Positions 51,810 to 60,815 of a DNA stretch of 64,000 nucleotides are shown one piece after another (position 1 is the first letter of the stretch; each line of letters starts with the position of its first letter). The notes below the pieces were generated by a model, which had not been told where the DNA came from, did not search any database, and was given only the letters and a program-made list of their open reading frames with translations. The stretch comes from UBA940 sp964464465. GTDB taxonomy: Bacteria > Bacteroidota > Bacteroidia > Bacteroidales > Rikenellaceae. The stretch lies in assembly GCA_964464465.1 (NCBI GenBank), contig CAYXGF010000003.1, forward strand, positions 1-64,000, written 5' to 3'. The translations under genes and the position numbers were made by a program.

Positions 51810-52217
51810 ATGAAAAAAGCGTTAAACATATTGAAATTCGTACTTCTGCTTTTGGGTGTAGCTACGCTCATTCCCATGTTGGCGATAGATACCAACAGCG
51901 TGGATATGATGCTCGACTATACTTATGTATTGTTCGCTATTGCTGTCGTTGCCGCAATCGTCATGACTGCCATCAATTTCGGCAAGAGCAACAACAACTC
52001 CAAAATCGGAATAATAGTATTCGGTCTGTTGATTGTGGCTGTCGTGGTTGCGTACTTGTTATCGAGTCCGGAGCCTATAACCCTTGCCAGCGGCAAGGTC
52101 GAGGACAGTGCGACGACACTGAAACTTACCGATACTTTGCTTTATGTGACTTATGCAGCCTTTACAGCGGTAGTCGTATTGCTTATCGGCGGCGAAATAA
52201 GAAACAGCATAAAATAG
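51810..52217 (+). CDS. Small four-helix membrane protein of the Exb cluster
   Basis: A 135-residue protein with four predicted membrane helices (about residues 7-25, 38-57, 66-84 and 106-125) and no recognised family. It occurs between exbB and the exbD genes, as in other Bacteroidota clusters of this kind, and so probably belongs to the same motor complex. The evidence is context only. Confidence 0.8.
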   Translation: MKKALNILKFVLLLLGVATLIPMLAIDTNSVDMMLDYTYVLFAIAVVAAIVMTAINFGKSNNNSKIGIIVFGLLIVAVVVAYLLSSPEPITLASGKVEDSATTLKLTDTLLYVTYAAFTAVVVLLIGGEIRNSIK

Positions 52218-52230
52218 TTAATAATTAGGT

Positions 52231-52833
52231 ATGCCAACCAATAAAAGGAAAATACAGGAAATCAATGCAGGCTCCATGGCGGACATCTCGTTTCTGCTGC
52301 TGATATTCTTCCTTGTGGCCACTACCATGAATGTGGATACCGGTATCGCGCGTATATTGCCTCCTATGCCTGAAAACGACCAGAAGTTGAAGGACCAGGA
52401 TGTCAAGGAGCGAAACCTGATGAACGTGTTCGTGAACAAGTTCGACCAAATCATGATTGTCGGCAAGGGACAGATTGATATTTTGCAGCTTAAAGACGTG
52501 GTGAAAGACTTCGTCGTCAACAGATTCAACGAGGAAAACCTGCCGGAGAAGGAGAATACAGAAATTGAGATGCCTGACGGAAGCAAATGGGTATATCCTG
52601 TGAGCAAGGGTGTCATATCGCTTCAAAATGACCGCGGTACGAGCTACAACATGTACATTATGGTGCAGAACGAGCTTACCCGTGCATTTAATGAGGTGCG
52701 TGACGAAGTATCCATGCAGAAGTTCGGCGTAAAATTCTCCGACCTGTCCGAGGAACAGCGCAGTGTAATACAGAAAGCTGTACCTTTGAAAATTTCGGAG
52801 GCAGAACCGCGTAACGTAGAGGGAGGAAAGTAG
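52231..52833 (+). CDS. ExbD/TolR family protein 1
   Basis: A 200-residue inner-membrane protein with one N-terminal membrane helix carrying the conserved proton-path aspartate (MADISFLLLIFFLVATTMN, about residues 14-32) and a periplasmic domain. The periplasmic part contains an insertion of moderate length compared with the usual ExbD (about 140 residues), rich in charged residues. It lies 13 nt after the small membrane protein and 1 nt before the second ExbD gene. Confidence 0.92.
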   Translation: MPTNKRKIQEINAGSMADISFLLLIFFLVATTMNVDTGIARILPPMPENDQKLKDQDVKERNLMNVFVNKFDQIMIVGKGQIDILQLKDVVKDFVVNRFNEENLPEKENTEIEMPDGSKWVYPVSKGVISLQNDRGTSYNMYIMVQNELTRAFNEVRDEVSMQKFGVKFSDLSEEQRSVIQKAVPLKISEAEPRNVEGGK

Positions 52834-52834
52834 T

Positions 52835-53308
52835 ATGGCTGTAATGAAGAAAAAAGGCAATAAGGAGATTCCGGCGATTTCCACCTCATCTCTGCCTGAC
52901 GTGATATTCATGCTTATATTCTTCTTTATGGTTTCGACCACCATGCGTGAACAGGAGATTCTGGTCTCGACCAAACTTCCCGAAGCCACTGAGGTGCAGA
53001 AATTGGAAAAGAAGCAGTTGGTAAGTTATATCTACATCGGTCCTCCTACCAGAGCTATGCAGCAGAAATGGGGTACTTCTCCCCGTATTCAGCTCAATGA
53101 CAGCTATCGTACTGCCAAGGATATAGGTGAGTTCGTGGCTTCTGAACGCGATAAGCTCAGTGAAGCGGACCGTGCGGCCATGACCATATGTATCAAGGCG
53201 GATGCAACCACTACCATGGGTAATATTACCGATGTCAAGCAGGAATTGCGTCGTGCGAGTGCTCTGAAAGTAAACTATGCCGCATCCAAAGGTTTAGGTT
53301 ACAGATAG
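52835..53308 (+). CDS. ExbD/TolR family protein 2
   Basis: A 157-residue inner-membrane protein of the ExbD/TolR type. The N-terminal membrane helix SLPDVIFMLIFFFMVSTTM (about residues 16-34) contains the conserved aspartate, and the periplasmic domain is of normal length, ending KVNYAASKGLGYR. It pairs with the first ExbD; two non-identical copies often occur together in this phylum. A strong terminator follows. Confidence 0.93.
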   Translation: MAVMKKKGNKEIPAISTSSLPDVIFMLIFFFMVSTTMREQEILVSTKLPEATEVQKLEKKQLVSYIYIGPPTRAMQQKWGTSPRIQLNDSYRTAKDIGEFVASERDKLSEADRAAMTICIKADATTTMGNITDVKQELRRASALKVNYAASKGLGYR

Positions 53309-53331
53309 GATATAACAGTAATTAATTTCAA

Positions 53332-53370
53332 TGAATCGGGCGTTTATTATTAAAAGCCCGGTTCATTTTT
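53332..53370 (+). terminator. Terminator after the Exb cluster
   Basis: TGAATCGGGC (53332-53341) pairs with GCCCGGTTCA (53356-53365, one G-U), followed by five T. Confidence 0.85.
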
Positions 53371-53968
53371 CGTTTATCATCTGTTTCAGCTGATTATGTG
53401 CTTCTGAATCGTGACTGCGGCGTAGTGCATGAGTGGTATTGGGCCGTGTAGCATGGATGGAATATGAAGTGTGGAATGATTGCCACGATGTACTGGGATT
53501 GGTGTAGTGATGTGTGTTGAATGAGTAAAGTGTAGTCCGGCAGTTAGAGTATAGCAGAAGTGTTGCGTAGCATGTGTCGTGCTGGCGGTTGTCTACTGTG
53601 GGTATCCGACCGTGGAGACAATACGGCCGGAATAACAGCGAGATGTAGAGTTATATATATTGATTTGGAGAGCTTACAAGTTACAACATGCGTTCCTGCA
53701 AGACTAAAACAGATATTAACGTTAACTTTTATAATAATTATTTTTATTTGTAAGAATATGAAACATCGAATGTTTGACGTTTAGGCGTTTCGTTAGTCAT
53801 ATAGTGAAAGTGTTTTATATGCTTATGAAGCCGATTGAATGGCTTTCGACTTTTGTATGGAAAAGTTCTCTTGGATGTTTTACTGTCGTGATATGATGTT
53901 TTCTTGTGTCATGCCGTTTGTAATTGTTCCGCAATAGAGAAGTTTATCCATAATATAATTATGGAAAC

Positions 53969-54142
53969 TATATGCAATCTTACACTATGAGTTTGGTATT
54001 ATTTTTTTTGCAAACAGCGTTGGGTGTGCGCGGACCGCAATTATTGCGGCAAAGGCCTGCTACCTGTGTTTCTGTTCAAGTTGCAAGCGCGATGAGAGTG
54101 AACTGCGGGGAGGACCTCGACGATGTGTAAAGTTTATATATG
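53969..54142. repeat. Inverted-repeat-bounded intergenic element, copy 3
   Basis: The left end TATATGCAATCTTACA (53969-53984) matches the left end of copy 1 at 14 of 16 positions. The right end TGTAAAGTTTATATATG (54126-54142) is the inverted counterpart seen at copy 2. Inside is the dyad CCGCAAT-T-ATTGCGG. More diverged than the other two. Confidence 0.45.
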
Positions 54143-54461
54143 GTTTTGTCTGTAATTATTTAATATAGGTCAGTTACATGCAGTATTGATGCTGACGGAT
54201 GCCGTTGGGTTGTAGTACATGCGGATTGGGATAAGCATATATCTCTGTTCGTGTGTTTTTTTATTGCTTGTATTGGAATTTATATGATACCGTATCATAA
54301 AAATTCATTGGATGAATTGCTGTTTTTTTTACTGATAATTACAAATTAGTTGTAGTAAATCCGATTGGTATGTTTCATATTTACAAAAAGATGAATCAAA
54401 TCGTAAATATCTGTATCTCAGTCAAAATGCCTTGTAATAAATGATGATGTAATATTGTATT

Positions 54462-55022
54462 TTGCGTGAAAATCCATTTCTTTTGGGCGCAATAATAATA
54501 TATTTCGCATTGGGTTGCATGATAACATTAGTTATTATGAGTTGCTTGTTTTATAGAATTAGTATGAATGAGTATTGTGGCAGAATTACCGGAGAGAAAA
54601 TGGATGTAGTGGAATTTTTCGACTGTAACGGAATGATGGCCGAAGCATGCGACCCGGATGAGGCTTTGGCGCACAGTATTCGCGAAGCGTTCGAAGTGAA
54701 GCGCCTTCATCTGAATCCGGAGCTGACTTTGAATTCGTTGGCTGCGGAATGCGGAACAAACAGAACATATCTGTCGGAGTATTTGAACCGCAGGTTGAAT
54801 ATGAGTTTCAATGATTTTGTAAACGACTACCGAATAGTCAATGAAAGTATTCCGCTTATAAATAAGTTTCCTCACCTGTCATTTGCATACATCGCTGAGA
54901 AATCAGGTTTCGGTAGTGTCGCCACATTCCGAAGAGCGTTTATTCGGAAGATGGGAATGACGCCATCCCAATACAAGGATATGGTTCGTAAGAAGATGAC
55001 GTCGGGCGGCGGAGCGGTTTGA
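54462..55022 (+). CDS. AraC-family regulator, short membrane N-terminus
   Basis: A 186-residue protein with one predicted membrane segment (about residues 7-31) followed by a C-terminal AraC DNA-binding domain: helix-turn-helix 1 near 88-112 (LTLNSLAAECGTNRTYLSEY) and helix-turn-helix 2 near 140-175 (FAYIAEKSGFGSVATFRRAF). Bacteroidota relatives often carry many membrane helices before the HTH, so this copy may be an N-terminally truncated form. The start is uncertain: TTG at 54462 is the first usable codon after an in-frame stop at 54450; ATG codons occur at 54519 and 54564. It faces the surface-protein operon. Confidence 0.7.
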   Translation: MRENPFLLGAIIIYFALGCMITLVIMSCLFYRISMNEYCGRITGEKMDVVEFFDCNGMMAEACDPDEALAHSIREAFEVKRLHLNPELTLNSLAAECGTNRTYLSEYLNRRLNMSFNDFVNDYRIVNESIPLINKFPHLSFAYIAEKSGFGSVATFRRAFIRKMGMTPSQYKDMVRKKMTSGGGAV

Positions 55023-55059
55023 TGCTTAGAGAATCGAAATCGGTAGTGGGGCGATAAAG

Positions 55060-55088
55060 AAAAAGCATCCTTTTACAGGATGCTTTTT
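55060..55088. terminator. Bidirectional terminator between AraC gene and surface operon
   Basis: A-rich and T-rich flanked stem AAAAGCATCC/GGATGCTTTT with a TTTTACA loop, usable on both strands. Confidence 0.9.
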
Positions 55089-55112
55089 TAGCGAGTGTGC
55101 TACCCTGGGTTC

Positions 55113-56627
55113 TTATTGGTATCGTACCGATACACTATGTACTTGTGCCTGGCCTCCGAGTCTTGTCCGTACGCCTGTCTTGCATTCTATCGAACTGTTT
55201 CCGGATGACAAGACTGCGTTTTTAGATATGTTGTAGGTCTTGCTGTCCTTGTTGCTTTGTTGCGTGAAAAGAGTATTGCCGCCGACTGTCAATGTGAATG
55301 TAGGGTTATACCATATTACGGCTTTGTTGGAATTTACATTTACCGATACGTCGACAACAGTATTTATTGTTTCCGGAATGTTGAACGTCAGCGTTATCTG
55401 AGGGTCGTTTGTAGAGGTGCCGTCCATGCCCAACTGAACATACGAGTCCCGGAAATGTACGTTGGCGGTGTTCGAGGCAGTCCATCTGTCGGATTTGGGC
55501 GGTGCCGCGGAATAGGGTATTCCGGTAACCGTTGCGTCTTTTGAGGCGGAGTAGAAGATGTTGCCGTCCAAGGTTTTGACGTAGGCGCGGATGGTGTACT
55601 GTTTCCATTCGAGGCCGGTGAGTGTCGCAGGTGTGAAGTTCTTGCCGGAGCGGTCGGCTGCGATGTGTGTGCCGTCGTACTCGATGCCCGTTTCGGCGAC
55701 CATGGTATTGGATATGCCGGAGAATGTGCATGTGCCGAAGCGCATCTCCGAGCCGTCGATGTCGTTGGTTTTGGCTACTGTGCCGTCGGTGGTATATGAT
55801 GTCTTCACCTCGCCGAGTTGAACGCTTGCCGGACAGAAAACAAGCGAGCCCAGCGAGTATGCTTTGCCTGCCTCCAAAAGAGTCATCGAGCCGACGCTCT
55901 GAATCATCTTTTCGGTGCCGCGTGTCAGTGTAAGGCATATTCCCTTGGACAGCTCAATGGCGGGCATGTGTATGAATACGGTTTGTGAGGCGGGGGTTAC
56001 CTCTATGCTTTTCGCTCCGGAGCAGGAGAATGCGTCCGAATTGAAATCATATGTGTATGTTCCTGCTATGTCCTCTCCGCCTATGGCATTGATAGTGATG
56101 AGGTCGACCTGCGAGTCGGTATTAAGGATGAGCACGGCGCCGGCCTGTCGGAAATGCAGGCTCAGATTGGAGGGGCCGCTGCCTGCTGCGACTGCCGACG
56201 AGGCTGTCATCATAGGCTCGGGAAGCGTGCCGTCCTGCGATGATTCTATACGGAATGATGCTGTGTGATTGCCGGAACCGAGGGCGTCTGCCGGATATGC
56301 GGCGTAGAGTCTGTCGCCTGTGGCGTATGACGGAGCAGCTATTTCGCCGCAGAACATTTTGCAGTCCGAGGTGGAGAGCTCGTATGTCTGCATCGAGGGG
56401 TCGGATGCGACAGAGACTCCTATGCGGTCGCCATTTTGCCAGGAGGCCTTGCCGTCGGTCTTGTCGATAGTGGCGCGAGTGTCGTTAGTGCCGTCGTAAC
56501 GGCTGTCGATTGTCGCTCCTATCGAGACTTGTTGCGTGTTGTGTTCGCGGGGAGAGTATTCTGTATCGGTTTCGGAGCATGCTGCGGCAAAGACCGCAAT
56601 CGCAAGCGAAATAAAAAATCTTTTCAT
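55113..56627 (-). CDS. Fimbrillin-family lipoprotein
   Basis: A 504-residue lipoprotein; signal MKRFFISLAIAVFAAAC with the lipobox Cys at 17. Features of the fimbrillin/Mfa-like family are the N-terminal region with DTRATIDKTDGKASWQNGDRI, the YAAYPADAL block and a beta-rich body with no enzyme motif. It is the last gene of a minus-strand operon that includes DUF4493 and PCMD lipoproteins, so it may be a subunit or anchor of a surface fibre. The start at 56627 is typical; the 56-residue small protein gene ends 19 nt upstream. Confidence 0.82.
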   Translation of the reverse strand: MKRFFISLAIAVFAAACSETDTEYSPREHNTQQVSIGATIDSRYDGTNDTRATIDKTDGKASWQNGDRIGVSVASDPSMQTYELSTSDCKMFCGEIAAPSYATGDRLYAAYPADALGSGNHTASFRIESSQDGTLPEPMMTASSAVAAGSGPSNLSLHFRQAGAVLILNTDSQVDLITINAIGGEDIAGTYTYDFNSDAFSCSGAKSIEVTPASQTVFIHMPAIELSKGICLTLTRGTEKMIQSVGSMTLLEAGKAYSLGSLVFCPASVQLGEVKTSYTTDGTVAKTNDIDGSEMRFGTCTFSGISNTMVAETGIEYDGTHIAADRSGKNFTPATLTGLEWKQYTIRAYVKTLDGNIFYSASKDATVTGIPYSAAPPKSDRWTASNTANVHFRDSYVQLGMDGTSTNDPQITLTFNIPETINTVVDVSVNVNSNKAVIWYNPTFTLTVGGNTLFTQQSNKDSKTYNISKNAVLSSGNSSIECKTGVRTRLGGQAQVHSVSVRYQ

Positions 56628-56646
56628 AATCTGTTTTGCGGTTTCG

Positions 56647-56817
56647 TTATTCGTCCAGGGAAAATTGTCCGTCGGGATTGTTGATGTCGAATCCGTCGAG
56701 TTCTACATTGGAATCATTGAGACTGATTGAACCGGCAAAGCCGTGTTCGACGTGAAATTCGATAAATGAAATCTGCGGAGAGACGTATTCAGTCTCTCCA
56801 TTTACTCTGTTTGTCAT
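56647..56817 (-). CDS. Novel 56-residue small protein in the fimbrillin operon
   Basis: A complete short gene: MTNRVNGETEYVSPQISFIE starts it and NPDGQFSLDE ends it before TAA at 56647. It fits precisely into the 201-nt space between two lipoprotein genes, leaving 11 nt upstream and 19 nt downstream, like the other spacers of the operon. No signal peptide or membrane helix is present. The layout (short basic start, a beta-prone SPQISFIEFHVEHGFAGS core, then an acidic Asp/Asn/Gly tail) resembles small proteins I associate with Bacteroidales surface loci, but no function is known to me. Confidence 0.75.
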   Translation of the reverse strand: MTNRVNGETEYVSPQISFIEFHVEHGFAGSISLNDSNVELDGFDINNPDGQFSLDE

Positions 56818-56828
56818 GTCTGGTATTG

Positions 56829-57545
56829 TTATTTTTCGTTGTGCAACTCCTCATCCTCGGTCCACCGTTCTATTACGGCGCCAAGTGAGCCTTCTCCGGC
56901 TTGCGGGCTGATTGTCAGCGTCACGCGTCTCCATTGTCCGGCCGTCAGGTCGCCGGCGGTCATGGAAAATGTCTCGCGTACTCCGTCCACCATTCCGTCG
57001 AACTCGATGTGCATGGTGTTTGTTGCCTGCGGGGCCATGAAATATCCGGCGCGGGTGTCTCCTTTCTCGAAATCGAGCGTTCCGTCGCCTATCTGTACGC
57101 GCGTCGAGAACTCCTCGCCGAGCGCTGCTTTCAGGTCTTCGCTGTAATCTACCGTTACCCTGATGTTTTGCAAGGTGCATATGACGGAGACTTCCGTAGT
57201 GCGGTGTGATACTACCTGGGCAGCCTGTGAACCGTAATAATAGGGTGCTTCCCACGCAGCCGGCTGCTGTGCGGAGGATGACGCTGCGGTGACGGTGTAA
57301 TTACCGGCCGGAAGCGATATCTTTTCCGGAACCTCGGTCATGCGCCAGCTTCCGGCTTCTGCCTGATTTTCATCGAGGACCGTTATGATGAAGTCGTCGG
57401 TGGCTGCGGCGCGGGTTATGTCGGCGGTTATTCCGGACATTCTTATGAATCCGTATTCCGACTGCGGCTGTCCGCCTTCTTGTGCCGTGCAGCCGGCCAG
57501 CAGAGCAGCTGCCGATATGATGATGTGCGATATGTATCGTTTCAT
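56829..57545 (-). CDS. DUF4493 lipoprotein
   Basis: A 238-residue lipoprotein; lipobox LLAGC with Cys at 19. The mature part has the DUF4493 pattern: YGFIRMSGITADITRA, the DEN...WRMTEVPEKISLPAGNYTVTA segment and the closing RRVTLTISPQAG with a final ...VIERWTEDEELHNEK tail. DUF4493 proteins are restricted to Bacteroidota and usually sit beside fimbrillin-like or PCMD genes. They lack a known enzymatic role and may be tip or accessory subunits. It overlaps none of its neighbours; spacers are 10 and 11 nt. Confidence 0.82.
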   Translation of the reverse strand: MKRYISHIIISAAALLAGCTAQEGGQPQSEYGFIRMSGITADITRAAATDDFIITVLDENQAEAGSWRMTEVPEKISLPAGNYTVTAASSSAQQPAAWEAPYYYGSQAAQVVSHRTTEVSVICTLQNIRVTVDYSEDLKAALGEEFSTRVQIGDGTLDFEKGDTRAGYFMAPQATNTMHIEFDGMVDGVRETFSMTAGDLTAGQWRRVTLTISPQAGEGSLGAVIERWTEDEELHNEK

Positions 57546-57555
57546 GTGTTTTTTA

Positions 57556-59235
57556 TTACTTTATATAAACCCTTATATTGTCGATTGGAGTATCGGAATA
57601 AGTGGTCCATGTGCCGCTGGTGATGTTGGTACGCCAACTGAGACGCGTGGCCGGACCGGCTCCACGTACTTCGAATTTGTAGGCGGACGGTGATGAAGAA
57701 CTGCCTTTGGGGAGAGTAAAAGTCGCACAGACGTTGGTTATTGCCGTTTCCGAACTTATTGTTCCTGTCGTCTCTGTCGTACCGACTTGCAGCGGGGTAG
57801 CCACCGACCCGGCTCCGGCAGTGAACTCAACAACTATGTCGACCGAGTGTCCGGCTTTTATCGCATCGCCTATCGGGGCGCTGTCCAAACGTCCCTGATA
57901 CCGGCCTGCAATCCATGCATAGAACGGTCTGAGCGATATATGTCCTGCTGCCTTGCCGTTGCTTCTCGATGCGCTCCATCCCGGAAGCCCCACACTGCCG
58001 AGGTCCTTGCTGCCGGTGGTCGCTTCGTCGGTATATTCTGCCAGGTCGTCGAAGTACTGCGACATGAGATACGGCACGCGGCACTCGACACGGTTCGTCT
58101 CTCCTGCGCGTATTACGGGCATTGTGATTCTGTCGTGTACTACGGCGTCCTCCGAAGTGTAGGTTATGTTCAGCTCCATAGAGGATATATCATCCGCATC
58201 CGCTGCCAGTGCGAATTGTTGGCAGCCGTCAGTGGCGAATCCGGGAGTCTCTAAGGTCAGGGATGACGAGCCGTTGCCAAGATTTACGGTTGGGTCATCG
58301 GCTGTGATGGTGATGCTCTGGGGTATCTGTCCGAGTCTGTTTTCCGCAAGGTCGAGCTGTATGATTGTGCGTTCGGTTGCTGACTGCGGAATATCGAGGC
58401 TGACAGGAGTTACGTGTCCGGGTTTGAAGTCGCGTCCCGGAAGCGTCAGCGTGCAGATGTCGAATCGCGTGCGCACTTTGACCTGTACGGTGCCTTGCGA
58501 GGCGTCGCAGGGGGCGAAGAATATCCACAGCGGGGCTTCTCCGGCGTCGGTTCCTGCATCTGGTATGAGCGATACGGTCGTGTTTCCGTTGTCGAGTACG
58601 GCCGGCTCGTCGGGGCGGGTGATGTCGAACCCTGCATTTCCGCTTACGGGCGCAGGGAATGTGAAGTCTATCTGTTTGATTCTTTCGTTCAGGCCGTTGC
58701 ACCCTTCGGGTATCGATATGCGGAATGCGTGCAGCGCGTGGCTGAATCCGAGCGAGAGGTTGCTGCTGCGCTGCGACAGCGATTTGTCTGTCGCCGGCGC
58801 TGCGAGAAGAATGTCCGATTTTCCGTATGTGCCGTCCTGTGTCGTGGCGATTTCAAGTACGGCCGTATTTCCGTCGCAGGACAGCGCCTCGGGGTATGTG
58901 GCGTAATAGGTGTATGTTCCTGCGGCCATTGCAGGCATCAGAGCGCTGAAAGAGGCTGACGCGGCGCTCTCATTGCCTGAGAATGTGAAGCTCTCGGCCG
59001 ACAGAGTGCGTCCTCCGTCCGTCCGGTCAGCCCACAGCGAAATTTTATCTCCGGGGGTCCACACAGCCGACAGCATGTCGTCGCCGACAGCAGTTCGGGA
59101 CAGGCCCATGTCGGCGGTAAATGATACCTCGGTAAGTCCGGCCTGCGCGGTCGGGATTTCGGATGCGTCGCCACAGCCGTGAAGCAACAGTGCCGCACAG
59201 CCGAGCAGAGATGTTATAGTGGAAAATTTTTTCAT
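57556..59235 (-). CDS. Fimbrillin-family lipoprotein
   Basis: A 559-residue lipoprotein; signal ends LLHGC with Cys at 21. The N-terminal half carries the fimbrillin-like pattern AVWTPGDKISLWADR, FSALMPAMAAGTYTYYATYPEAL and QRSSNLSLGFSHALHAFRISI. The C-terminal half from about residue 320 is a separate beta domain. The order and lipobox suggest a second major surface subunit of the same operon. It is 13 nt after the PCMD gene and 10 nt before the DUF4493 gene. Confidence 0.82.
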   Translation of the reverse strand: MKKFSTITSLLGCAALLLHGCGDASEIPTAQAGLTEVSFTADMGLSRTAVGDDMLSAVWTPGDKISLWADRTDGGRTLSAESFTFSGNESAASASFSALMPAMAAGTYTYYATYPEALSCDGNTAVLEIATTQDGTYGKSDILLAAPATDKSLSQRSSNLSLGFSHALHAFRISIPEGCNGLNERIKQIDFTFPAPVSGNAGFDITRPDEPAVLDNGNTTVSLIPDAGTDAGEAPLWIFFAPCDASQGTVQVKVRTRFDICTLTLPGRDFKPGHVTPVSLDIPQSATERTIIQLDLAENRLGQIPQSITITADDPTVNLGNGSSSLTLETPGFATDGCQQFALAADADDISSMELNITYTSEDAVVHDRITMPVIRAGETNRVECRVPYLMSQYFDDLAEYTDEATTGSKDLGSVGLPGWSASRSNGKAAGHISLRPFYAWIAGRYQGRLDSAPIGDAIKAGHSVDIVVEFTAGAGSVATPLQVGTTETTGTISSETAITNVCATFTLPKGSSSSPSAYKFEVRGAGPATRLSWRTNITSGTWTTYSDTPIDNIRVYIK

Positions 59236-59248
59236 GTCAATCTGATAA

Positions 59249-60811
59249 TCAATTGTATTCTAACCGGAATTCATCCACCTGCAACAGCGAGCCTGTACCT
59301 CCGGTGAAGTAGTCGGCCCATTTGCTGGCCGTGCAGAAGAGCAGCAGGTAACGTGGTTTTATGCTTGTTGAGCGGTAGTCGAGTTCGATTTCGAACCGGG
59401 TCCATTCGGAGACCGTTCCGCTGTGAACTATCTCTCCGAAGGCGACGATTCCCGGCACCTTGCTGTTGAATACGGCTCTGTCCGTCGGTTTGGTCCGGAC
59501 CTGATACGGAGCGTCCCAGTCGCCCAGTGCGATACATATGTGGCATGTGTCGGGTTTGCCTTTCCATTGCGAGGCATCGAACTCCTTGCTCACGTTGTCG
59601 ATAGGCCGCGGACTGTATTTGAAGTATCCGACCAGGCGGGTAGGCCGGCCTGAGAATTCGCGCCCCATGTCTACCAGACCGTTTGTGCCGTCGGTTCCTG
59701 CGTAGCTGCCGACATAGATGTTTCCTCCTGCGAGTTTGCCAAGCGAACCTATGCCTGCGAAGCGGGTTTCCAGATATGCGGAACGTCCCTCAGGGTTTGC
59801 CTCGCATGCGTCGTCGGACGGAACGGAGTTGCTCTCGCCTATGGTCACGGCTCCCGGGTTTCCGGTATCCCAATACTTGGAGCCGCCTTCCTCCCAGGGA
59901 TTCCATGTCTTTCCGGCCTTGTGCCAGAAGTCGAAACTTCCGCCGGGGAGTTCCGGCGCCGACTCGGTGGTGAATTCGAAATCCTGGCTGTATTCACCGT
60001 CGGAGTATGAGCGGCATACGTATGCCGTGGCCGGTTCCAGACCGGTTATTTTTGCCGAAATCTCGCCCTGGATCTCCTGCGTGCCGGATACGGTGAGCCA
60101 TGTCTCACTGTCTGCTCTGCGGTATTCGAATCCGTTGTCCGCTCCGGCATTGCCCACGCCTCTGAGCCATACCGATTTGGCCCATGCGTCTATGCCGGTT
60201 ACTGTGGTGGATGTCTGTGTTACGAAAAGCGTCCACATCTCGTTCTTCCCGTCGTAGCTGACCGTAACCCTTACGCCGTTGCGGAAATCCGTTAGGCCGC
60301 TTACCGCCGGAGAGCAGGTGCTTCTGTCCTTGGGACCGAGTTTGAGCGAAAGTACGTTTATACAGGACAGGTCGGTTCCTTTCGGTACGTATGCGAACGC
60401 GCGGCGGCTGAACTCCTCGAAACGCGTCTGTCCCATCTGGTTTTCGATGACAAATACGCGTTCTATCTGTTGTTGAGCGGTGATTGTCCACTCGTATTTC
60501 TGGTAGGTGGAGACGGTGACATGATACGGCTCTCTGAGATTCATTACTGCGCCTGCCTGCAAAGGAGCCTCGGCGCCGTCGGAGAGAGTGATGGAGCGCA
60601 GAATCACCTGCGACAAATCCGTACTCTCGTCCAGTGTGAGATTTACCGTCCGTCGGTTCTGGTCGATGTCGATGTTCAGAAGTCCGTCTACCGTCATCCC
60701 TGTGATGCGGCCCTGTATCGTAGGATATGGTGTGGTGTCCTTTATGCAGGAGCACAGCAGAAGCGGCAGAATCGCCGCTGCGGATTTCAGATATGCAGAG
60801 ATTTTTCCCAT
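59249..60811 (-). CDS. PCMD-domain lipoprotein
   Basis: A 520-residue lipoprotein; signal ends LLCSC with the Cys at 22. The N-terminal half has a beta domain around residues 35-115 and a fibronectin-like segment near 235-285 (TGLEPATAYVCRSYSDGEYS). The C-terminal 230 residues form a PCMD domain (putative carbohydrate metabolism domain): GGSFDFWHKAGKTWNPWEEG, KYWDTGNPGA and the closing YFTGGTGSLLQVDEFRLEY. It shares this C-terminal domain with the gene at 61620-63674, so the two are paralogues. Spacers are 4 nt upstream and 13 nt downstream. Confidence 0.82.
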   Translation of the reverse strand: MGKISAYLKSAAAILPLLLCSCIKDTTPYPTIQGRITGMTVDGLLNIDIDQNRRTVNLTLDESTDLSQVILRSITLSDGAEAPLQAGAVMNLREPYHVTVSTYQKYEWTITAQQQIERVFVIENQMGQTRFEEFSRRAFAYVPKGTDLSCINVLSLKLGPKDRSTCSPAVSGLTDFRNGVRVTVSYDGKNEMWTLFVTQTSTTVTGIDAWAKSVWLRGVGNAGADNGFEYRRADSETWLTVSGTQEIQGEISAKITGLEPATAYVCRSYSDGEYSQDFEFTTESAPELPGGSFDFWHKAGKTWNPWEEGGSKYWDTGNPGAVTIGESNSVPSDDACEANPEGRSAYLETRFAGIGSLGKLAGGNIYVGSYAGTDGTNGLVDMGREFSGRPTRLVGYFKYSPRPIDNVSKEFDASQWKGKPDTCHICIALGDWDAPYQVRTKPTDRAVFNSKVPGIVAFGEIVHSGTVSEWTRFEIELDYRSTSIKPRYLLLFCTASKWADYFTGGTGSLLQVDEFRLEYN

Positions 60812-60815
60812 TGCG

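Larger units (their letters stand above)
53309..54461. other. AT-rich 1.15-kb region without supported genes
   Basis: Holds the Exb terminator, an inverted-repeat element (53969-54142) and otherwise short frames with no recognisable families. It is markedly AT-richer than the flanks, which fits a decayed or horizontally acquired stretch, or a long regulatory region upstream of the AraC gene. Confidence 0.6.

Noticed and set aside
53560..53784. 74-codon frame in the AT-rich region
   Set aside because: No recognisable family, no promoter and a low-complexity Ile-rich end; probably chance.
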